A stretch of DNA of 64,000 nt, taken from assembly GCF_902859805.1 (NCBI RefSeq), contig NZ_CADIKC010000016.1, forward strand, positions 1 through 64,000, written 5' to 3'. The DNA is from Paraburkholderia sediminicola (lineage in GTDB: Bacteria > Pseudomonadota > Gammaproteobacteria > Burkholderiales > Burkholderiaceae). The notes under the pieces are model-generated. The model did not search any database and was not told the DNA's origin. It saw only the letters and a program-made list of their open reading frames with translations. The translations under genes were made by a program, and so were the position numbers. This document shows positions 8,763-18,889 of this stretch, in pieces. Each line of letters begins with the position of its first letter. Within the stretch, counting starts at the first letter, position 1.

Positions 8763-9716
8763 ATGGCACCTGCGATGGGAAACGAATTGCAGCATCGCAC
8801 GGTGCTGCTGGAAGAGGCAGTCGAAGCGCTGGTCACGCGCGCGGACGGCGTTTATGTGGACGGTACGTTTGGGCGCGGCGGTCATAGCCGTCTGGTGCTG
8901 GAGAAGCTGGGTGAAGCCGGGCGCCTGATCGCGTTCGACAAAGACCCGCTCGCCATTGCCACGGCTCAGCAGATTACGGATCCGCGCTTTGGCATCGTGC
9001 ACGAGAGTTTTGCTTCACTGCGTGACGCAATTGCGGAGCGCGGGGTAGGGCGGGTGTCGGGTGTTTTGCTGGATCTGGGTGTGTCGTCGCCGCAAGTCGA
9101 CGATCCGGAGCGGGGTTTCAGTTTCCGCGCCGACGGCCCGCTCGACATGCGGATGGACCCGACGCGCGGCGAGTCTGCTGCTGACTGGCTGGCGCGGGCC
9201 ACGGTGCAGGAACTGACGGAGGTGATACGAGATTATGGGGAAGAACGGTTTGCTTTTCAGATTGCAAAGGCGCTTGTTGCTCGCCGGGCAGAGTCCGACC
9301 GTCTTGGGCCTCTCGTCAGCACGGGCGAGCTTGCCCAAATCGTGGCTAACGTCGTCAAAACCCGTGAGAAGGGCAAGGATCCGGCAACCCGCACCTTTCA
9401 AGCTATACGGATTCACATCAATCAAGAGCTTGCGGAGCTGCAAGTCGTTTTAGAAGCAGCGTTGTCGCTGTTGGAGCAAGGGGGGCGGCTGGTGGTCATC
9501 AGCTTTCATTCGCTCGAGGACCGGATCGTCAAACGATTCATGCAGGCGCACGCCAGTACGCCCGCGGTGGATCGCCGTCTGCCGATTCGTGCAGTCGATC
9601 TGCCGAGCCCTCCGCTCAAAATCATTGGCCGCGTGTTCGCCAGCGACGCTGAAGTCGCCGCGAACCCGCGCGCCCGTTCTGCCGTGATGCGTGTGGCGGA
9701 GCGGATCGCGCCATGA
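8763..9716 (+). CDS. rsmH: 16S rRNA (cytosine(1402)-N4)-methyltransferase
   Basis: RsmH (MraW) methylates N4 of C1402 in the ribosomal P site using S-adenosylmethionine. The 317-residue length is usual. The SAM-binding loop is in YVDGTFGRGGHSRLVL near residue 31, with DLGVSSPQ near 103 and the catalytic-fold motif VISFHSLEDRIVK near 245. ATG at 8763 is chosen; a second ATG four codons in (8775) is an acceptable alternative because the conserved family start is close to LQHRTVLLEE. It overlaps ftsL by ATGA. Confidence 0.94.
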   Translation: MAPAMGNELQHRTVLLEEAVEALVTRADGVYVDGTFGRGGHSRLVLEKLGEAGRLIAFDKDPLAIATAQQITDPRFGIVHESFASLRDAIAERGVGRVSGVLLDLGVSSPQVDDPERGFSFRADGPLDMRMDPTRGESAADWLARATVQELTEVIRDYGEERFAFQIAKALVARRAESDRLGPLVSTGELAQIVANVVKTREKGKDPATRTFQAIRIHINQELAELQVVLEAALSLLEQGGRLVVISFHSLEDRIVKRFMQAHASTPAVDRRLPIRAVDLPSPPLKIIGRVFASDAEVAANPRARSAVMRVAERIAP

Positions 9717-10063
9717 GCCGCCTCAATATCTTCCTGCTGATGATCGTGATGGGCTGCGCTTTGTCTGTCGTTAACGCTACCAATCAGCAGCGTCAGATCT
9801 TTATCCAGTTGCAACGCGCGCAATCGCAGGAGCGCCAGCTGCAGCAGGATTACTCACAGCTTCAATATCAGCAGAGCGCGTTGTCGAAGACTTCGCGCAT
9901 CGAGCAGATCGCCACTGATTCCCTGAAGATGCAATCGGTCACGACCGGGCGCACCCAGTACCTGACGCTCGACCCGGGCGCGGCCAAGGCTGAGGACGCA
10001 CCGATCCCGACTTCCGGGCCGGCGTCGGCGCCGGTCGCGAGCCGTCGCGGAGGCGTGCGATGA
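9713..10063 (+). CDS. ftsL: Cell division protein FtsL
   Basis: Small bitopic divisome protein, 116 residues. A short cytoplasmic start is followed by one transmembrane helix (about residues 4-22, IFLLMIVMGCALSVVNA) and a periplasmic coiled coil rich in Gln, Arg and Leu (residues about 25-75) that pairs with FtsB and FtsQ. The C-terminus is low-complexity Ala/Pro. It is identified by this architecture and by its invariable place between rsmH and ftsI, with ATGA overlaps at both ends, indicating translational coupling. Confidence 0.9.
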   Translation: MSRLNIFLLMIVMGCALSVVNATNQQRQIFIQLQRAQSQERQLQQDYSQLQYQQSALSKTSRIEQIATDSLKMQSVTTGRTQYLTLDPGAAKAEDAPIPTSGPASAPVASRRGGVR

Positions 10064-11925
10064 AAAAATCGTCGACTCGCAAAAGCGTCGCCTTTTCGGC
10101 GAACCCGATCCTGTCGGTGCGCCTGCCCATGTGGCGCTCGAAACTCGTCGTCTTCATGCTGTTCATGGCGTTTGTGGCGCTGACCGCGCGCGCCTTCTGG
10201 ATTCAGGGGCCGGGCAACGCCTTCTATCAGAAGCAGGGTGAAATCCGCTATCAGCGCCGGCTCGAACTGCCGGCCACGCGCGGCAAGATTCTCGACCGCA
10301 ACGGCCTCGTGCTTGCCACGAGTCTGCCGGTGCGCGCGATCTGGGCAATTCCGGACTCGGTGCCGGACGACCTCGGCGCCGACAAGCTGAACCAGCTCGG
10401 CAAGCTTCTCGGCATGACGAACAAGGAGTTGCGCGCCAAGCTGTCCGAGGACAAGAACTTCGTTTATGTGAAGCGCCAGGTGCCGGTCGACGTCGCCGAG
10501 AAAGTCACCGAACTGGACATCCCCGGCATTTACGCGCGCGACGAATACAAGCGCTTCTATCCGGAAGGCGAGATCACGGCTCACCTGATCGGCTTCACCA
10601 ATGTGGAAGACGAAGGCCAGGAAGGCGTCGAACTCGGCGACCAGAAGTTGCTGGCCGGCATGTCGGGCAGCCGTCGCGTCATTAAAGACCGCATGGGCCA
10701 CATCATCGAAGATGTGGATGAGCAGGTCGTGCCGCATAACGGGCAGGACGTGGATCTCTCGATCGACAGCAAGATCCAGTACATCGCGTATACGAACCTG
10801 AAAGCAGCCGTCGAGAAGTTCAAGGCGAAGGCCGGCGCGGCGATGGTGATCGACGTGCGGACCGGCGAAGTGCTCGCACTGGTTAACTACCCGACGTACA
10901 ACCCGAACGACCGTTCGCACCTCACGGGCGACCAGCTGCGCAACCGCATCCTCACGGACACCTTCGAACCGGGCTCGATCATGAAGCCGTTCACGGTGTC
11001 GCTCGCGCTCGACCTGCACCGCGTGACGCCGACTACACTGGTAGATACGGGGCCGGGCCGCTTTGTGCTCGACGGTGCGCCGATTACCGACGACAGCGCG
11101 TTCGGCGTGCTGACAGTTGGCGGCGTGATCCAGAAGTCGAGCAACATCGGCGCGACGAAGATCGCCATGCAGCTCAAGCCCGAAGAGATGTGGAACATGT
11201 ACACCAGCATCGGTCTCGGCCAGGCGCCGAAGGTCGGCTTCCCGGGCGCGGCGGCGGGCCGCCTGCGTCCGTGGAAGAGCTGGCGCCGCATCGAACAGGC
11301 GACCATGTCGTACGGCTACGGCCTGTCGGTGTCGCTGTTCCAGTTGGGCCGTGCTTACACCGCAATCGCGCATGACGGCGAGATCATGCCGGTGTCGATT
11401 TTCCGCACGCCTGGCGATCAGCCGGCAACGGGGCCGCAAATTTTTGCACCCACCACCGCTCGCGAAGTGCGCGCGATGCTCGAAACCGTCACGGCGCCGG
11501 GCGGTACGTCGCCGGATGCGGCCGTGCCGGGCTATCGCGTCGGCGGCAAGAGCGGTACCGCGTACAAGCATGGTGCTCACGGCTACGACCACTCCAAGTA
11601 CCGCGCTTCGTTCGTCGGCATGGCGCCGATGCCGAATCCGCGCATCGTCGTCGCCGTGTCGGTCGACGAACCGACAGCGGGCAGCCACTTCGGCGGTCAG
11701 GTGTCCGGTCCGGTGTTCTCGTCGATTGTCGGCGATACGCTGCGTTCGCTGAATGTGCCGCCGGATATGCCGGTCAAACAGATGGTCGTGTCGGACGACT
11801 CGGCGCCTGCCGCGCCAAGCGCACCGCCCTCGCCCGCAACGGTCAAGAAACTTTCCACCAGCGCAGGCGCGAAGAAAATGACGATTGCCGCCAACGCGAA
11901 AAGCCATCCCGGAGTTGTGCGATGA
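10060..11925 (+). CDS. ftsI: Peptidoglycan D,D-transpeptidase FtsI (PBP3)
   Basis: Septal class B penicillin-binding protein that cross-links peptidoglycan at the division site together with FtsW. The 621-residue protein has one N-terminal membrane anchor (about 29-47), a PBP dimerisation/pedestal domain and a transpeptidase domain with the three active-site motifs: Ser306-x-x-Lys309 (SIMK), Ser360-Ser-Asn362, and Lys497-Ser-Gly (KSGT). A C-terminal Ala/Pro/Ser-rich tail of about 45 residues (segment SAPAAPSAPPSP) is longer than in E. coli. It overlaps ftsL and murE by ATGA. Confidence 0.95.
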   Translation: MKKSSTRKSVAFSANPILSVRLPMWRSKLVVFMLFMAFVALTARAFWIQGPGNAFYQKQGEIRYQRRLELPATRGKILDRNGLVLATSLPVRAIWAIPDSVPDDLGADKLNQLGKLLGMTNKELRAKLSEDKNFVYVKRQVPVDVAEKVTELDIPGIYARDEYKRFYPEGEITAHLIGFTNVEDEGQEGVELGDQKLLAGMSGSRRVIKDRMGHIIEDVDEQVVPHNGQDVDLSIDSKIQYIAYTNLKAAVEKFKAKAGAAMVIDVRTGEVLALVNYPTYNPNDRSHLTGDQLRNRILTDTFEPGSIMKPFTVSLALDLHRVTPTTLVDTGPGRFVLDGAPITDDSAFGVLTVGGVIQKSSNIGATKIAMQLKPEEMWNMYTSIGLGQAPKVGFPGAAAGRLRPWKSWRRIEQATMSYGYGLSVSLFQLGRAYTAIAHDGEIMPVSIFRTPGDQPATGPQIFAPTTAREVRAMLETVTAPGGTSPDAAVPGYRVGGKSGTAYKHGAHGYDHSKYRASFVGMAPMPNPRIVVAVSVDEPTAGSHFGGQVSGPVFSSIVGDTLRSLNVPPDMPVKQMVVSDDSAPAAPSAPPSPATVKKLSTSAGAKKMTIAANAKSHPGVVR

Positions 11926-13469
11926 GCGCGCTGCGTAAGAAGCACCCAGCGCACCGGCAAATTGCCGACGCACTCAACTGGCTGCACGCTCGCGTGCAGC
12001 CAGGCGCGCATCTGCACGCCGACACGCGTTCGCTTGCGGCGGGTGACGCGTTTTTCGCCTATGCGGTTGATGGTGCGGACAACCGTCCGTTCATCGATGG
12101 CGCGATCGAGCGTGGCGCGGCGGCCGTGCTGGTTCAGCCCGAAGGTTTTGGCGGTGCGATCGACTCGTCCACTACGCTGGCCGTGCCGGCGTTGAACGAA
12201 CTCGCCGGTTCGATTGCGAGCGCCTGGTATAACGATCCGAGCGACGGCATGCTGGCGGTCGGCATCACCGGCACTAACGGCAAGACCTCCTGCAGCCAAT
12301 GGATCTCGGCGGCCTTGACCGCGCTCGGCAAGCGTTGCGCAATCATCGGCACGCTTGGCACCGGTCTGCCGGGGCAACTCGTGCACACCGGCTTCACGAC
12401 GCCCGATGCGCCGCAATTGCAGCGCAGTCTTGCGCAGTTGCGCGACGCCGGCGCCCAGGCGGTGGCGATGGAAGTGTCGTCCCACGCGCTGCATCAAGGC
12501 CGCGTGAACGGCACGGCGTTCGACATCGCCGTGTTCACGAATCTCACGCAAGACCACCTCGACTACCACGGCACGTTCGAAGCCTATGAAACTGCCAAGG
12601 CGCGCCTGTTCGCATGGCCGGAGCTGCGCGCGGCGGTGATCAACCGTGACGATGCCACCGGTCGTCGGCTGCTCGCGAGCACGAAGGGCCATGCTCGCAC
12701 GATCGCCTACGGTCTCGACGAAACGCTCAAAGACGCGCCGCAAGCCGACGCGCTGCTGCTCGCCTCGAACGTGCGCGCCACCGCCACCGGCACCGCGTTT
12801 CACCTGACCACATCCGACTGGGGCAACGCCGACGTCGAAGTGCAAACGCTCGGCGCTTTCAACGTCAGCAATCTGCTTGGCGTACTCGGCGCATTGCTTG
12901 CAGCCGATGTGCCGTTCGACGCCGCGCTTGCCGAACTGGCGAAACTCGAACCGGTAAATGGCCGCATGCAACGTCTCGGCGGCCGCTTGCAGAACGACGA
13001 GCCGCTCGTCGTGATCGATTACGCGCACACGCCGGACGCATTGGAAAAGACGTTGGAAGCACTACGCCCGATGGCGGCCGCACGCGGCGGCGAACTGATC
13101 TGCATGTTCGGCTGCGGTGGCGATCGCGACGCGACCAAGCGTCCGTTGATGGGCGCCATCGCCGAGAAGCTCGCCGACGGCGTGGTCGTAACCAGCGACA
13201 ACCCGCGCAGCGAAGATCCGCAGTCGATCATCGAGCAGATCGCCGCAGGAATGAAAGACGCGTCGAAGGCTCGTCGTATCGAGGACCGCGCGAGCGCGAT
13301 CCTGCAAGCGATCCGCGGCGCCGCGCGCGAAGATGTCATCGTGCTGGCCGGCAAGGGGCATGAAGCAACACAGGAAATCATGGGTAAGAAGCGCGCTTTC
13401 TCCGATCAGGACCATGCTCGCCTTGCGCTCGCCGCACGGGCAACGCACGTACGCGGAGGTGGCGAATGA
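11922..13469 (+). CDS. murE: UDP-N-acetylmuramoyl-L-alanyl-D-glutamate--2,6-diaminopimelate ligase
   Basis: Adds the third stem-peptide residue in the cytoplasm. In this 515-residue protein the ATP-binding loop GITGTNGKTS begins at Gly114, and the DNPR motif (Asp426-Arg429) is the one that recognises meso-diaminopimelate rather than lysine, as expected for a Gram-negative. The substrate-binding segment SSHALHQGR and the segment NLTQDHLDYHG are also present. It overlaps ftsI upstream and murF downstream by four bases each. Confidence 0.95.
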   Translation: MSALRKKHPAHRQIADALNWLHARVQPGAHLHADTRSLAAGDAFFAYAVDGADNRPFIDGAIERGAAAVLVQPEGFGGAIDSSTTLAVPALNELAGSIASAWYNDPSDGMLAVGITGTNGKTSCSQWISAALTALGKRCAIIGTLGTGLPGQLVHTGFTTPDAPQLQRSLAQLRDAGAQAVAMEVSSHALHQGRVNGTAFDIAVFTNLTQDHLDYHGTFEAYETAKARLFAWPELRAAVINRDDATGRRLLASTKGHARTIAYGLDETLKDAPQADALLLASNVRATATGTAFHLTTSDWGNADVEVQTLGAFNVSNLLGVLGALLAADVPFDAALAELAKLEPVNGRMQRLGGRLQNDEPLVVIDYAHTPDALEKTLEALRPMAAARGGELICMFGCGGDRDATKRPLMGAIAEKLADGVVVTSDNPRSEDPQSIIEQIAAGMKDASKARRIEDRASAILQAIRGAAREDVIVLAGKGHEATQEIMGKKRAFSDQDHARLALAARATHVRGGGE

Positions 13470-14878
13470 CCATGTTCTCGCTGCGTGAAGCTGCTGCACT
13501 GATCCCCGGCGCCACCGTGCTGGGTGACGACAGCGTCACGTTCGACCGCGTTTCGACCGATAGCCGCAGCGCCGGTCCGGGCGATCTGTTCGTCGCGATC
13601 AAGGGTGAGCGTTTCGACGCGCACGATTTCCTGCCGGACGTCGCATCGCGCAACGTCACGGCGGCACTGGTGACGCGCACGCCGCAAGACTGGCATGTGC
13701 CTGCTTTGCGCGTAGCCGATACGCGTGTCGCGCTCGGCGCACTTGCGCGCGGCTGGCGACGCACATTCAGCATGCCGCTCGTCGCCGTGACGGGCAGCAA
13801 CGGCAAGACGACGGTCAAGGAAATGACCGCGTCGATCTTCGCTGCCGCGGTCGGCGCCGACGCACGCCTCGCAACTGCTGGCAACTTCAACAACGATATC
13901 GGCTTGCCGCTCACGCTGTTCCGTCTGCACGCCGGGCATCAGCTGGCGGTGGTCGAACTCGGCATGAACCATCCGGGCGAAACCTCGCTGCTAGCGAAGA
14001 TCGCCGAGCCGACGGTCTCGGTGGTGAACAACGCACAGCGCGAGCACCAGGAATTCATGGCGACAGTCGAAGCCGTTGCGCTCGAACACGCCAGCGTGAT
14101 TCACGCGCTCTCGCCGGAAGGCGTCGCCGTGTTCCCGGCCGATGATGCCTACGCGAGCATCTGGCGTGTCGCGGCAACCGGCAATCGGATCATCGACTTC
14201 GCTTTGAACACCGCCGAGCGCGTGACCGAAGCCGCAGTAACCGGCACGTTCACCGGCAATGTTCTGAGCATCGACACAGCGGAAGGCCACGTCGACGTCA
14301 CGCTGCAAGTGCTCGGCGATCACAACGCGCACAACGCGTTGGCCGCGACATCGGCTGCGCTCGCCGCAGGCGTATCGCTCGACGCGATCAAGCGCGGCCT
14401 CGAATCGTTCGGCGCCGTGAAAGGCCGTCTGCAGGTGAAGCGCGCTGCGCTCGGCACACTCGCCGGCGCAACCGTGATCGACGACACCTACAACGCCAAC
14501 CCTGATTCGATGCGCGCAGCGATCGACGTGCTCGCGTCGCGCGCATCGCCGCGCGTGCTGGTGATGGGCGACATGGGCGAAGTCGGCGACAACGGCCCAG
14601 CGTTTCACCGTGAAATCGGTGCCTACGCCAAAGAACGCGGTATCGACGTGTTGTACGCCATGGGCGACGCCTCGCGCGACGCCTGCACGGCGTATGGCAC
14701 GGGCGCGCATCACGTGGCCGATGTCGGCACGCTGGTCGCGCAATTGCAGCAGGCGGGTTTTGGCGCCGCTGCAACGCTTCTCGTGAAAGGCTCGCGCTTC
14801 ATGCAAATGGAACGCGTGGTGGACGCCGTAACGAGTCCACAACCCAACGCAGCGGGCAATGCGCCCGCTGCACATTGA
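13466..14878 (+). CDS. murF: UDP-N-acetylmuramoyl-tripeptide--D-alanyl-D-alanine ligase
   Basis: Completes the UDP-MurNAc-pentapeptide by adding the D-Ala-D-Ala made by Ddl. The 470-residue protein shows the Mur ligase three-domain plan. The ATP loop VTGSNGKTTVKEM begins near residue 108 with Lys114, ELGMNHPGE sits near 157, and the C-terminal domain holds VIDDTYNANPDS near 335. Length is slightly above E. coli MurF (452). ATG at 13466 overlaps the murE stop; mraY follows after 17 bases. Confidence 0.95.
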   Translation: MTMFSLREAAALIPGATVLGDDSVTFDRVSTDSRSAGPGDLFVAIKGERFDAHDFLPDVASRNVTAALVTRTPQDWHVPALRVADTRVALGALARGWRRTFSMPLVAVTGSNGKTTVKEMTASIFAAAVGADARLATAGNFNNDIGLPLTLFRLHAGHQLAVVELGMNHPGETSLLAKIAEPTVSVVNNAQREHQEFMATVEAVALEHASVIHALSPEGVAVFPADDAYASIWRVAATGNRIIDFALNTAERVTEAAVTGTFTGNVLSIDTAEGHVDVTLQVLGDHNAHNALAATSAALAAGVSLDAIKRGLESFGAVKGRLQVKRAALGTLAGATVIDDTYNANPDSMRAAIDVLASRASPRVLVMGDMGEVGDNGPAFHREIGAYAKERGIDVLYAMGDASRDACTAYGTGAHHVADVGTLVAQLQQAGFGAAATLLVKGSRFMQMERVVDAVTSPQPNAAGNAPAAH

Positions 14879-14895
14879 AATAGAAGGACCGAAGC

Positions 14896-16065
14896 ATGCT
14901 ACTGGCGCTGGCGCAATGGCTGCAGAATGACGCAAGCTTCTTGCGCGTGTTCAGTTATCTGACTTTCCGTGCAGTGATGGCCACCATCACTGCGCTGTTG
15001 ATCGGGCTCTTCTGTGGCCCGGCCGTGATCCGTAAGCTGACCGCGATGAAGGTCGGTCAGGCCGTTCGTAAAGACGGGCCGCAAACGCACCTCGTCAAAT
15101 CCGGCACGCCGACGATGGGCGGCGTGTTGATTCTGCTCGGTATCGCCGTGGCAACGTTGCTGTGGGCCGATCTGACCAACCGTTTCATCTGGATCGTGAT
15201 TCTCGTCACGTTCGGTTTTGGCGTGATCGGCTGGGTCGACGATTACCGCAAGGTGGTCTACAAGGACCCGCGCGGGATGTCGTCGCGCGAAAAGTATTTC
15301 TGGCAGTCGGTGATCGGACTGTTCGCAGCGGTGTACCTCGCGTTCAGCGTGTCCGAAGCGAGCAACGTGCGCGTGTTCGACCTGTTCATGGCGTGGGTGC
15401 GCAGCGGTTTGTCGATGGGCTTGCCGGCGCGCGCCGACCTGATGCTGCCGTTCGTCAAATCGATCAGCTATCCGCTCGGTGTGTGGGGCTTCATCGTACT
15501 GACGTATCTGGTGATCGTCGGCGCGAGTAACGCGGTGAACCTCACCGACGGCCTCGACGGCCTCGTGATCATGCCGGTCGTGCTGGTCGGGGCATCGCTC
15601 GGTGTGTTCGCTTATGTCATGGGTAGTTCGGTCTATTCGAAATACCTGCTGTTTCCGCATATCGCCGGTGCCGGCGAGTTGCTGATCTTCTGTTCTGCGA
15701 TGGGTGGGGCAGGGCTCGCGTTCCTCTGGTTCAACACTCACCCGGCGCAGATGTTCATGGGCGACGTCGGGGCGCTCGCGCTCGGCGGCGCGCTTGGCAC
15801 GGTCGCCGTGATCGTGCGTCAGGAAATTGTGCTCTTCATCATGGGCGGCATTTTCGTCGCGGAGACACTCTCCGTGATGTTGCAGGTGACGTGGTTCAAA
15901 TTTACCAAGCGCCGTTACGGCGAAGGCCGGCGTCTCTTCAAGATGGCGCCGCTGCATCACCATTTTGAATTGTCGGGCTGGAAGGAAACGCAGGTGGTGG
16001 TGCGTTTCTGGATCATCACCTTGATGTTGTGTCTGTTCGGTTTGTCCACGCTCAAGTTGCGTTAA
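14896..16065 (+). CDS. mraY: Phospho-N-acetylmuramoyl-pentapeptide-transferase
   Basis: Integral inner-membrane enzyme that transfers phospho-MurNAc-pentapeptide to undecaprenyl phosphate, making lipid I. The 389-residue sequence is hydrophobic with about ten membrane helices. The family motifs are present: the cytoplasmic Asp pair in GWVDDYRK (near 114-121), NLTDGLDGL (near 214-222), the magnesium and substrate loop MGDVGALALGG (near 290), and the loop motif PLHHHFE (near 352-358). ATG at 14896 is preceded by AGAAGGA. Confidence 0.95.
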   Translation: MLLALAQWLQNDASFLRVFSYLTFRAVMATITALLIGLFCGPAVIRKLTAMKVGQAVRKDGPQTHLVKSGTPTMGGVLILLGIAVATLLWADLTNRFIWIVILVTFGFGVIGWVDDYRKVVYKDPRGMSSREKYFWQSVIGLFAAVYLAFSVSEASNVRVFDLFMAWVRSGLSMGLPARADLMLPFVKSISYPLGVWGFIVLTYLVIVGASNAVNLTDGLDGLVIMPVVLVGASLGVFAYVMGSSVYSKYLLFPHIAGAGELLIFCSAMGGAGLAFLWFNTHPAQMFMGDVGALALGGALGTVAVIVRQEIVLFIMGGIFVAETLSVMLQVTWFKFTKRRYGEGRRLFKMAPLHHHFELSGWKETQVVVRFWIITLMLCLFGLSTLKLR

Positions 16066-16088
16066 GTCGTATTTAGGGGAAGCAGGCG

Positions 16089-17603
16089 ATGTTTGGCGAG
16101 AAGTTTCGGGATCGGCAAAAGCCGATGGTGCTCGTGCTGGGACTCGGTGAATCCGGTCTCGCGATGGCGCGCTGGTGCGCGCGGCACGGCTGTCGGCTGC
16201 GTGTGGCCGATACGCGCGAGGTGCCGCCGAACCTGTCCGCCTTGGAAGCGCACAGCGTCGATGCTGAATTCGTCGGCGGCCCGTTCTCGCTTTCGTTGCT
16301 CGAAGGTGTCGAACTCGTGGCGATCAGCCCGGGCTTGTCGCCGCTCGCCGCTGACTTGCTGCCGCTCATCACGGCGGCGCGTGAGCGGGACATCCCTGTC
16401 TGGGGCGAACTCGAATTCTTCGCGCAAGCATTGAAGACGCTTGGCGAAAGCGGTTACGCGCCGAAGGTGATTGCGATCACCGGCACCAACGGCAAGACCA
16501 CGACGACGAGCCTCACCGGCCTCTTGTGCGAACGCGCCGGCAAGAAGGTCGCGGTGGCAGGCAACATCAGCCCGGCCGCGCTCGACAAGCTCAGCGAAGC
16601 GATCGACAACACCGCGTTGCCCGACGTGTGGGTGCTGGAACTGTCGAGCTTCCAGCTGGAAACCGCACACACGTTTGCGCCGGATGCGGCGGTCGTTCTG
16701 AACATCACGCAAGATCACCTGGACTGGCACGGCGGCCTCGATGCATACGCTGCCGCGAAGGGTCGCATCTTCGGTACACAAACCGTGCGCGTGCTGAATC
16801 GTGACGACGCCCGCGTGATGGCGCTCGCGCCCTCGGCCGATAACGATGCCGCGATGGTCACCTTCGGCGTGACCGAGCCGAAGAACGACGGCGACTATGG
16901 TCTGCTGCGCGACAACGGCATGATCTGGCTGGTCGAAGCGCACGATCGCGACGTGAGCGACGAACCCGTGCCGACGCGCCGTCGCAAGAACGAAGTGGCG
17001 GCACCGAAGAACATCGCGCTCAAACGCCTGATGCCGGCGGATGCATTGCGTATCCGCGGCCTGCACAACGCCGCCAACGCATTGGCCGCGTATGCATTGG
17101 CGCGCGCGATCGGTCTGCCTGGCGCGCCGCTCCTGCACGGCCTGCGCGAATACCGTGGCGAGCCGCATCGGGTGGAATTGATTGCGTCGATCGAAGGCGT
17201 CGATTATGTCGACGACAGCAAGGGCACCAATGTCGGCGCAACGGTTGCCGCGCTCGACGGCCTCGCTCAACGTGCGGTCCTGATCGCCGGTGGCGACGGC
17301 AAGGGTCAGGATTTCGAGCCGCTCGCCGAGCCGGTGATGCGATGGTGCCGCGCCGTGATGCTGATCGGCCGCGACGCGCCGCAGATCCGCGCCGCGCTGG
17401 AAGACACCGGTATCGCGATGACCGACCACGCGACGCTCGAAGAAGCGACGCGGGCCGCCACCGCATTGGCGCAACCCGGGGACGCCGTGTTGCTGTCGCC
17501 GGCTTGCGCGAGCTTTGACATGTTCAAGGGTTACGCCCATCGCGCGCAGGTGTTTCGCAGCACGGTGGAAGACATCGCGGCTGAACGGGGGACGATGATA
17601 TGA
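16089..17603 (+). CDS. murD: UDP-N-acetylmuramoylalanine--D-glutamate ligase
   Basis: Adds D-glutamate to UDP-MurNAc-L-Ala. The 504-residue protein is about 65 residues longer than E. coli MurD (438). The N-terminal Rossmann-like domain has VLGLGESGLAMARW near residue 18; the ATP loop ITGTNGKTTTTSL is near 130, and DDSKGTNVGAT lies near 377. The extra length sits mainly in an insertion around residues 265-315 (segment EPVPTRRRKNEV), as in other burkholderial MurD proteins as far as I recall. ATGA overlap with ftsW. Confidence 0.94.
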   Translation: MFGEKFRDRQKPMVLVLGLGESGLAMARWCARHGCRLRVADTREVPPNLSALEAHSVDAEFVGGPFSLSLLEGVELVAISPGLSPLAADLLPLITAARERDIPVWGELEFFAQALKTLGESGYAPKVIAITGTNGKTTTTSLTGLLCERAGKKVAVAGNISPAALDKLSEAIDNTALPDVWVLELSSFQLETAHTFAPDAAVVLNITQDHLDWHGGLDAYAAAKGRIFGTQTVRVLNRDDARVMALAPSADNDAAMVTFGVTEPKNDGDYGLLRDNGMIWLVEAHDRDVSDEPVPTRRRKNEVAAPKNIALKRLMPADALRIRGLHNAANALAAYALARAIGLPGAPLLHGLREYRGEPHRVELIASIEGVDYVDDSKGTNVGATVAALDGLAQRAVLIAGGDGKGQDFEPLAEPVMRWCRAVMLIGRDAPQIRAALEDTGIAMTDHATLEEATRAATALAQPGDAVLLSPACASFDMFKGYAHRAQVFRSTVEDIAAERGTMI

Positions 17604-18889
17604 GCTGGTCGGAACGCTTCGGTTCGCGCCTGGCCGGCTCCCGTGCCGGCAATGGTGATACAAGCGGCGCGGGTAGCACGGGTCGCGCCTCCGGTCGCTC
17701 GGGCGGCAGTGGTCTTGCGAGCGCCGTGAACGGCGTGCGTCCGCTGCGCTCGCGGATGCTCGACTACGATCACTCGCTGCTGTGGGTGGTCGTCGCCTTG
17801 CTTGGGCTCGGCGTCGTGATGGTGTATTCGGCGTCGATCGCGATGCCCGATTCGCCGAAGTACGCGTCGTATCGCGACTACGCTTTCCTCGTGCGCCAGA
17901 TCATTTTCGTGGTGATGGGCTCGGTGATCGGCGTCGTGTCGTTCCGTATTCCGATCTCGACGTGGGATAAGTACGCGCCGAAGCTGTTCCTGATTTCGCT
18001 GGCCGCGCTGGTGATCGTGCTGATCCCGCATGTCGGCAAGGGCGTGAACGGCGCGCGTCGCTGGATTCCGCTCGGCATCACGAACATGCAGCCGTCGGAA
18101 ATCATGAAGCTCGCCGTGACGATTTACGCGGCGAACTACACGGTGCGCAAGCAGGAATACATGCACAGCTTCGCCAAGGGCTTTCTGCCGATGGCGGTTG
18201 CCGTGGGTCTCGTCGGCGCGTTGCTGCTGCTCGAGCCGGACATGGGCGCGTTCATGGTGATCGCCGCGATTGCGATGGGCGTGCTGTTCCTCGGCGGCGT
18301 GAACGGCAAGCTGTTCGGCGGTCTTGTGGCGACTGCGGTTGGTACTTTCAGCTTGCTGGTGTGGGCGTCGCCGTGGCGTCGCGAGCGGATCTTCGCTTAC
18401 CTCGATCCATGGGACGACCGTTACGCGCAAGGCAAGGCCTATCAACTGACGCACTCGCTGATCGCGTTCGGGCGCGGCGAGTGGTTTGGCGTGGGATTGG
18501 GCGGCAGTGTCGAGAAGCTCAACTACCTGCCGGAAGCGCATACCGACTTCATCCTCGCGGTGATCGGCGAGGAGCTAGGTTTTGTCGGTGTGCTCGTCGT
18601 GATCCTGATGTTCTACTGGATCGTGCGCCGTTCGTTCGAGATCGGCCGTCAGGCGCTCGCACTTGACCGCACCTTTGCCGGGCTGGTCGCGAAGGGTATC
18701 GGCATCTGGTTCGGCGCGCAGACCTTTATCAACATGGGCGTGAACCTCGGCCTGCTGCCGACGAAAGGCCTCACGTTGCCGCTCGTTAGCTACGGCGGCT
18801 CGGGCATCGTGCTGAACTGCGTGGCGGTGGCGGTGTTGATGCGCGTGGATTACGAGAACCGGGTGTTGATGCGTGGAGGGAAGGTATGA
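17600..18889 (+). CDS. ftsW: Septal peptidoglycan glycosyltransferase FtsW
   Basis: SEDS-family inner-membrane polymerase that works with FtsI at the septum. The 429-residue protein begins with a Ser/Gly-rich cytoplasmic tail of about 50 residues, then about ten membrane helices. Conserved SEDS features include RRWIPLG followed by MQPSEIMKL near 160-175, the catalytic-Asp loop region PEAHTDFILAVIGEELG near 315, and the C-terminal PLVSYGGSG near 395. It overlaps murD and murG by ATGA at both ends. Confidence 0.94.
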   Translation: MSWSERFGSRLAGSRAGNGDTSGAGSTGRASGRSGGSGLASAVNGVRPLRSRMLDYDHSLLWVVVALLGLGVVMVYSASIAMPDSPKYASYRDYAFLVRQIIFVVMGSVIGVVSFRIPISTWDKYAPKLFLISLAALVIVLIPHVGKGVNGARRWIPLGITNMQPSEIMKLAVTIYAANYTVRKQEYMHSFAKGFLPMAVAVGLVGALLLLEPDMGAFMVIAAIAMGVLFLGGVNGKLFGGLVATAVGTFSLLVWASPWRRERIFAYLDPWDDRYAQGKAYQLTHSLIAFGRGEWFGVGLGGSVEKLNYLPEAHTDFILAVIGEELGFVGVLVVILMFYWIVRRSFEIGRQALALDRTFAGLVAKGIGIWFGAQTFINMGVNLGLLPTKGLTLPLVSYGGSGIVLNCVAVAVLMRVDYENRVLMRGGKV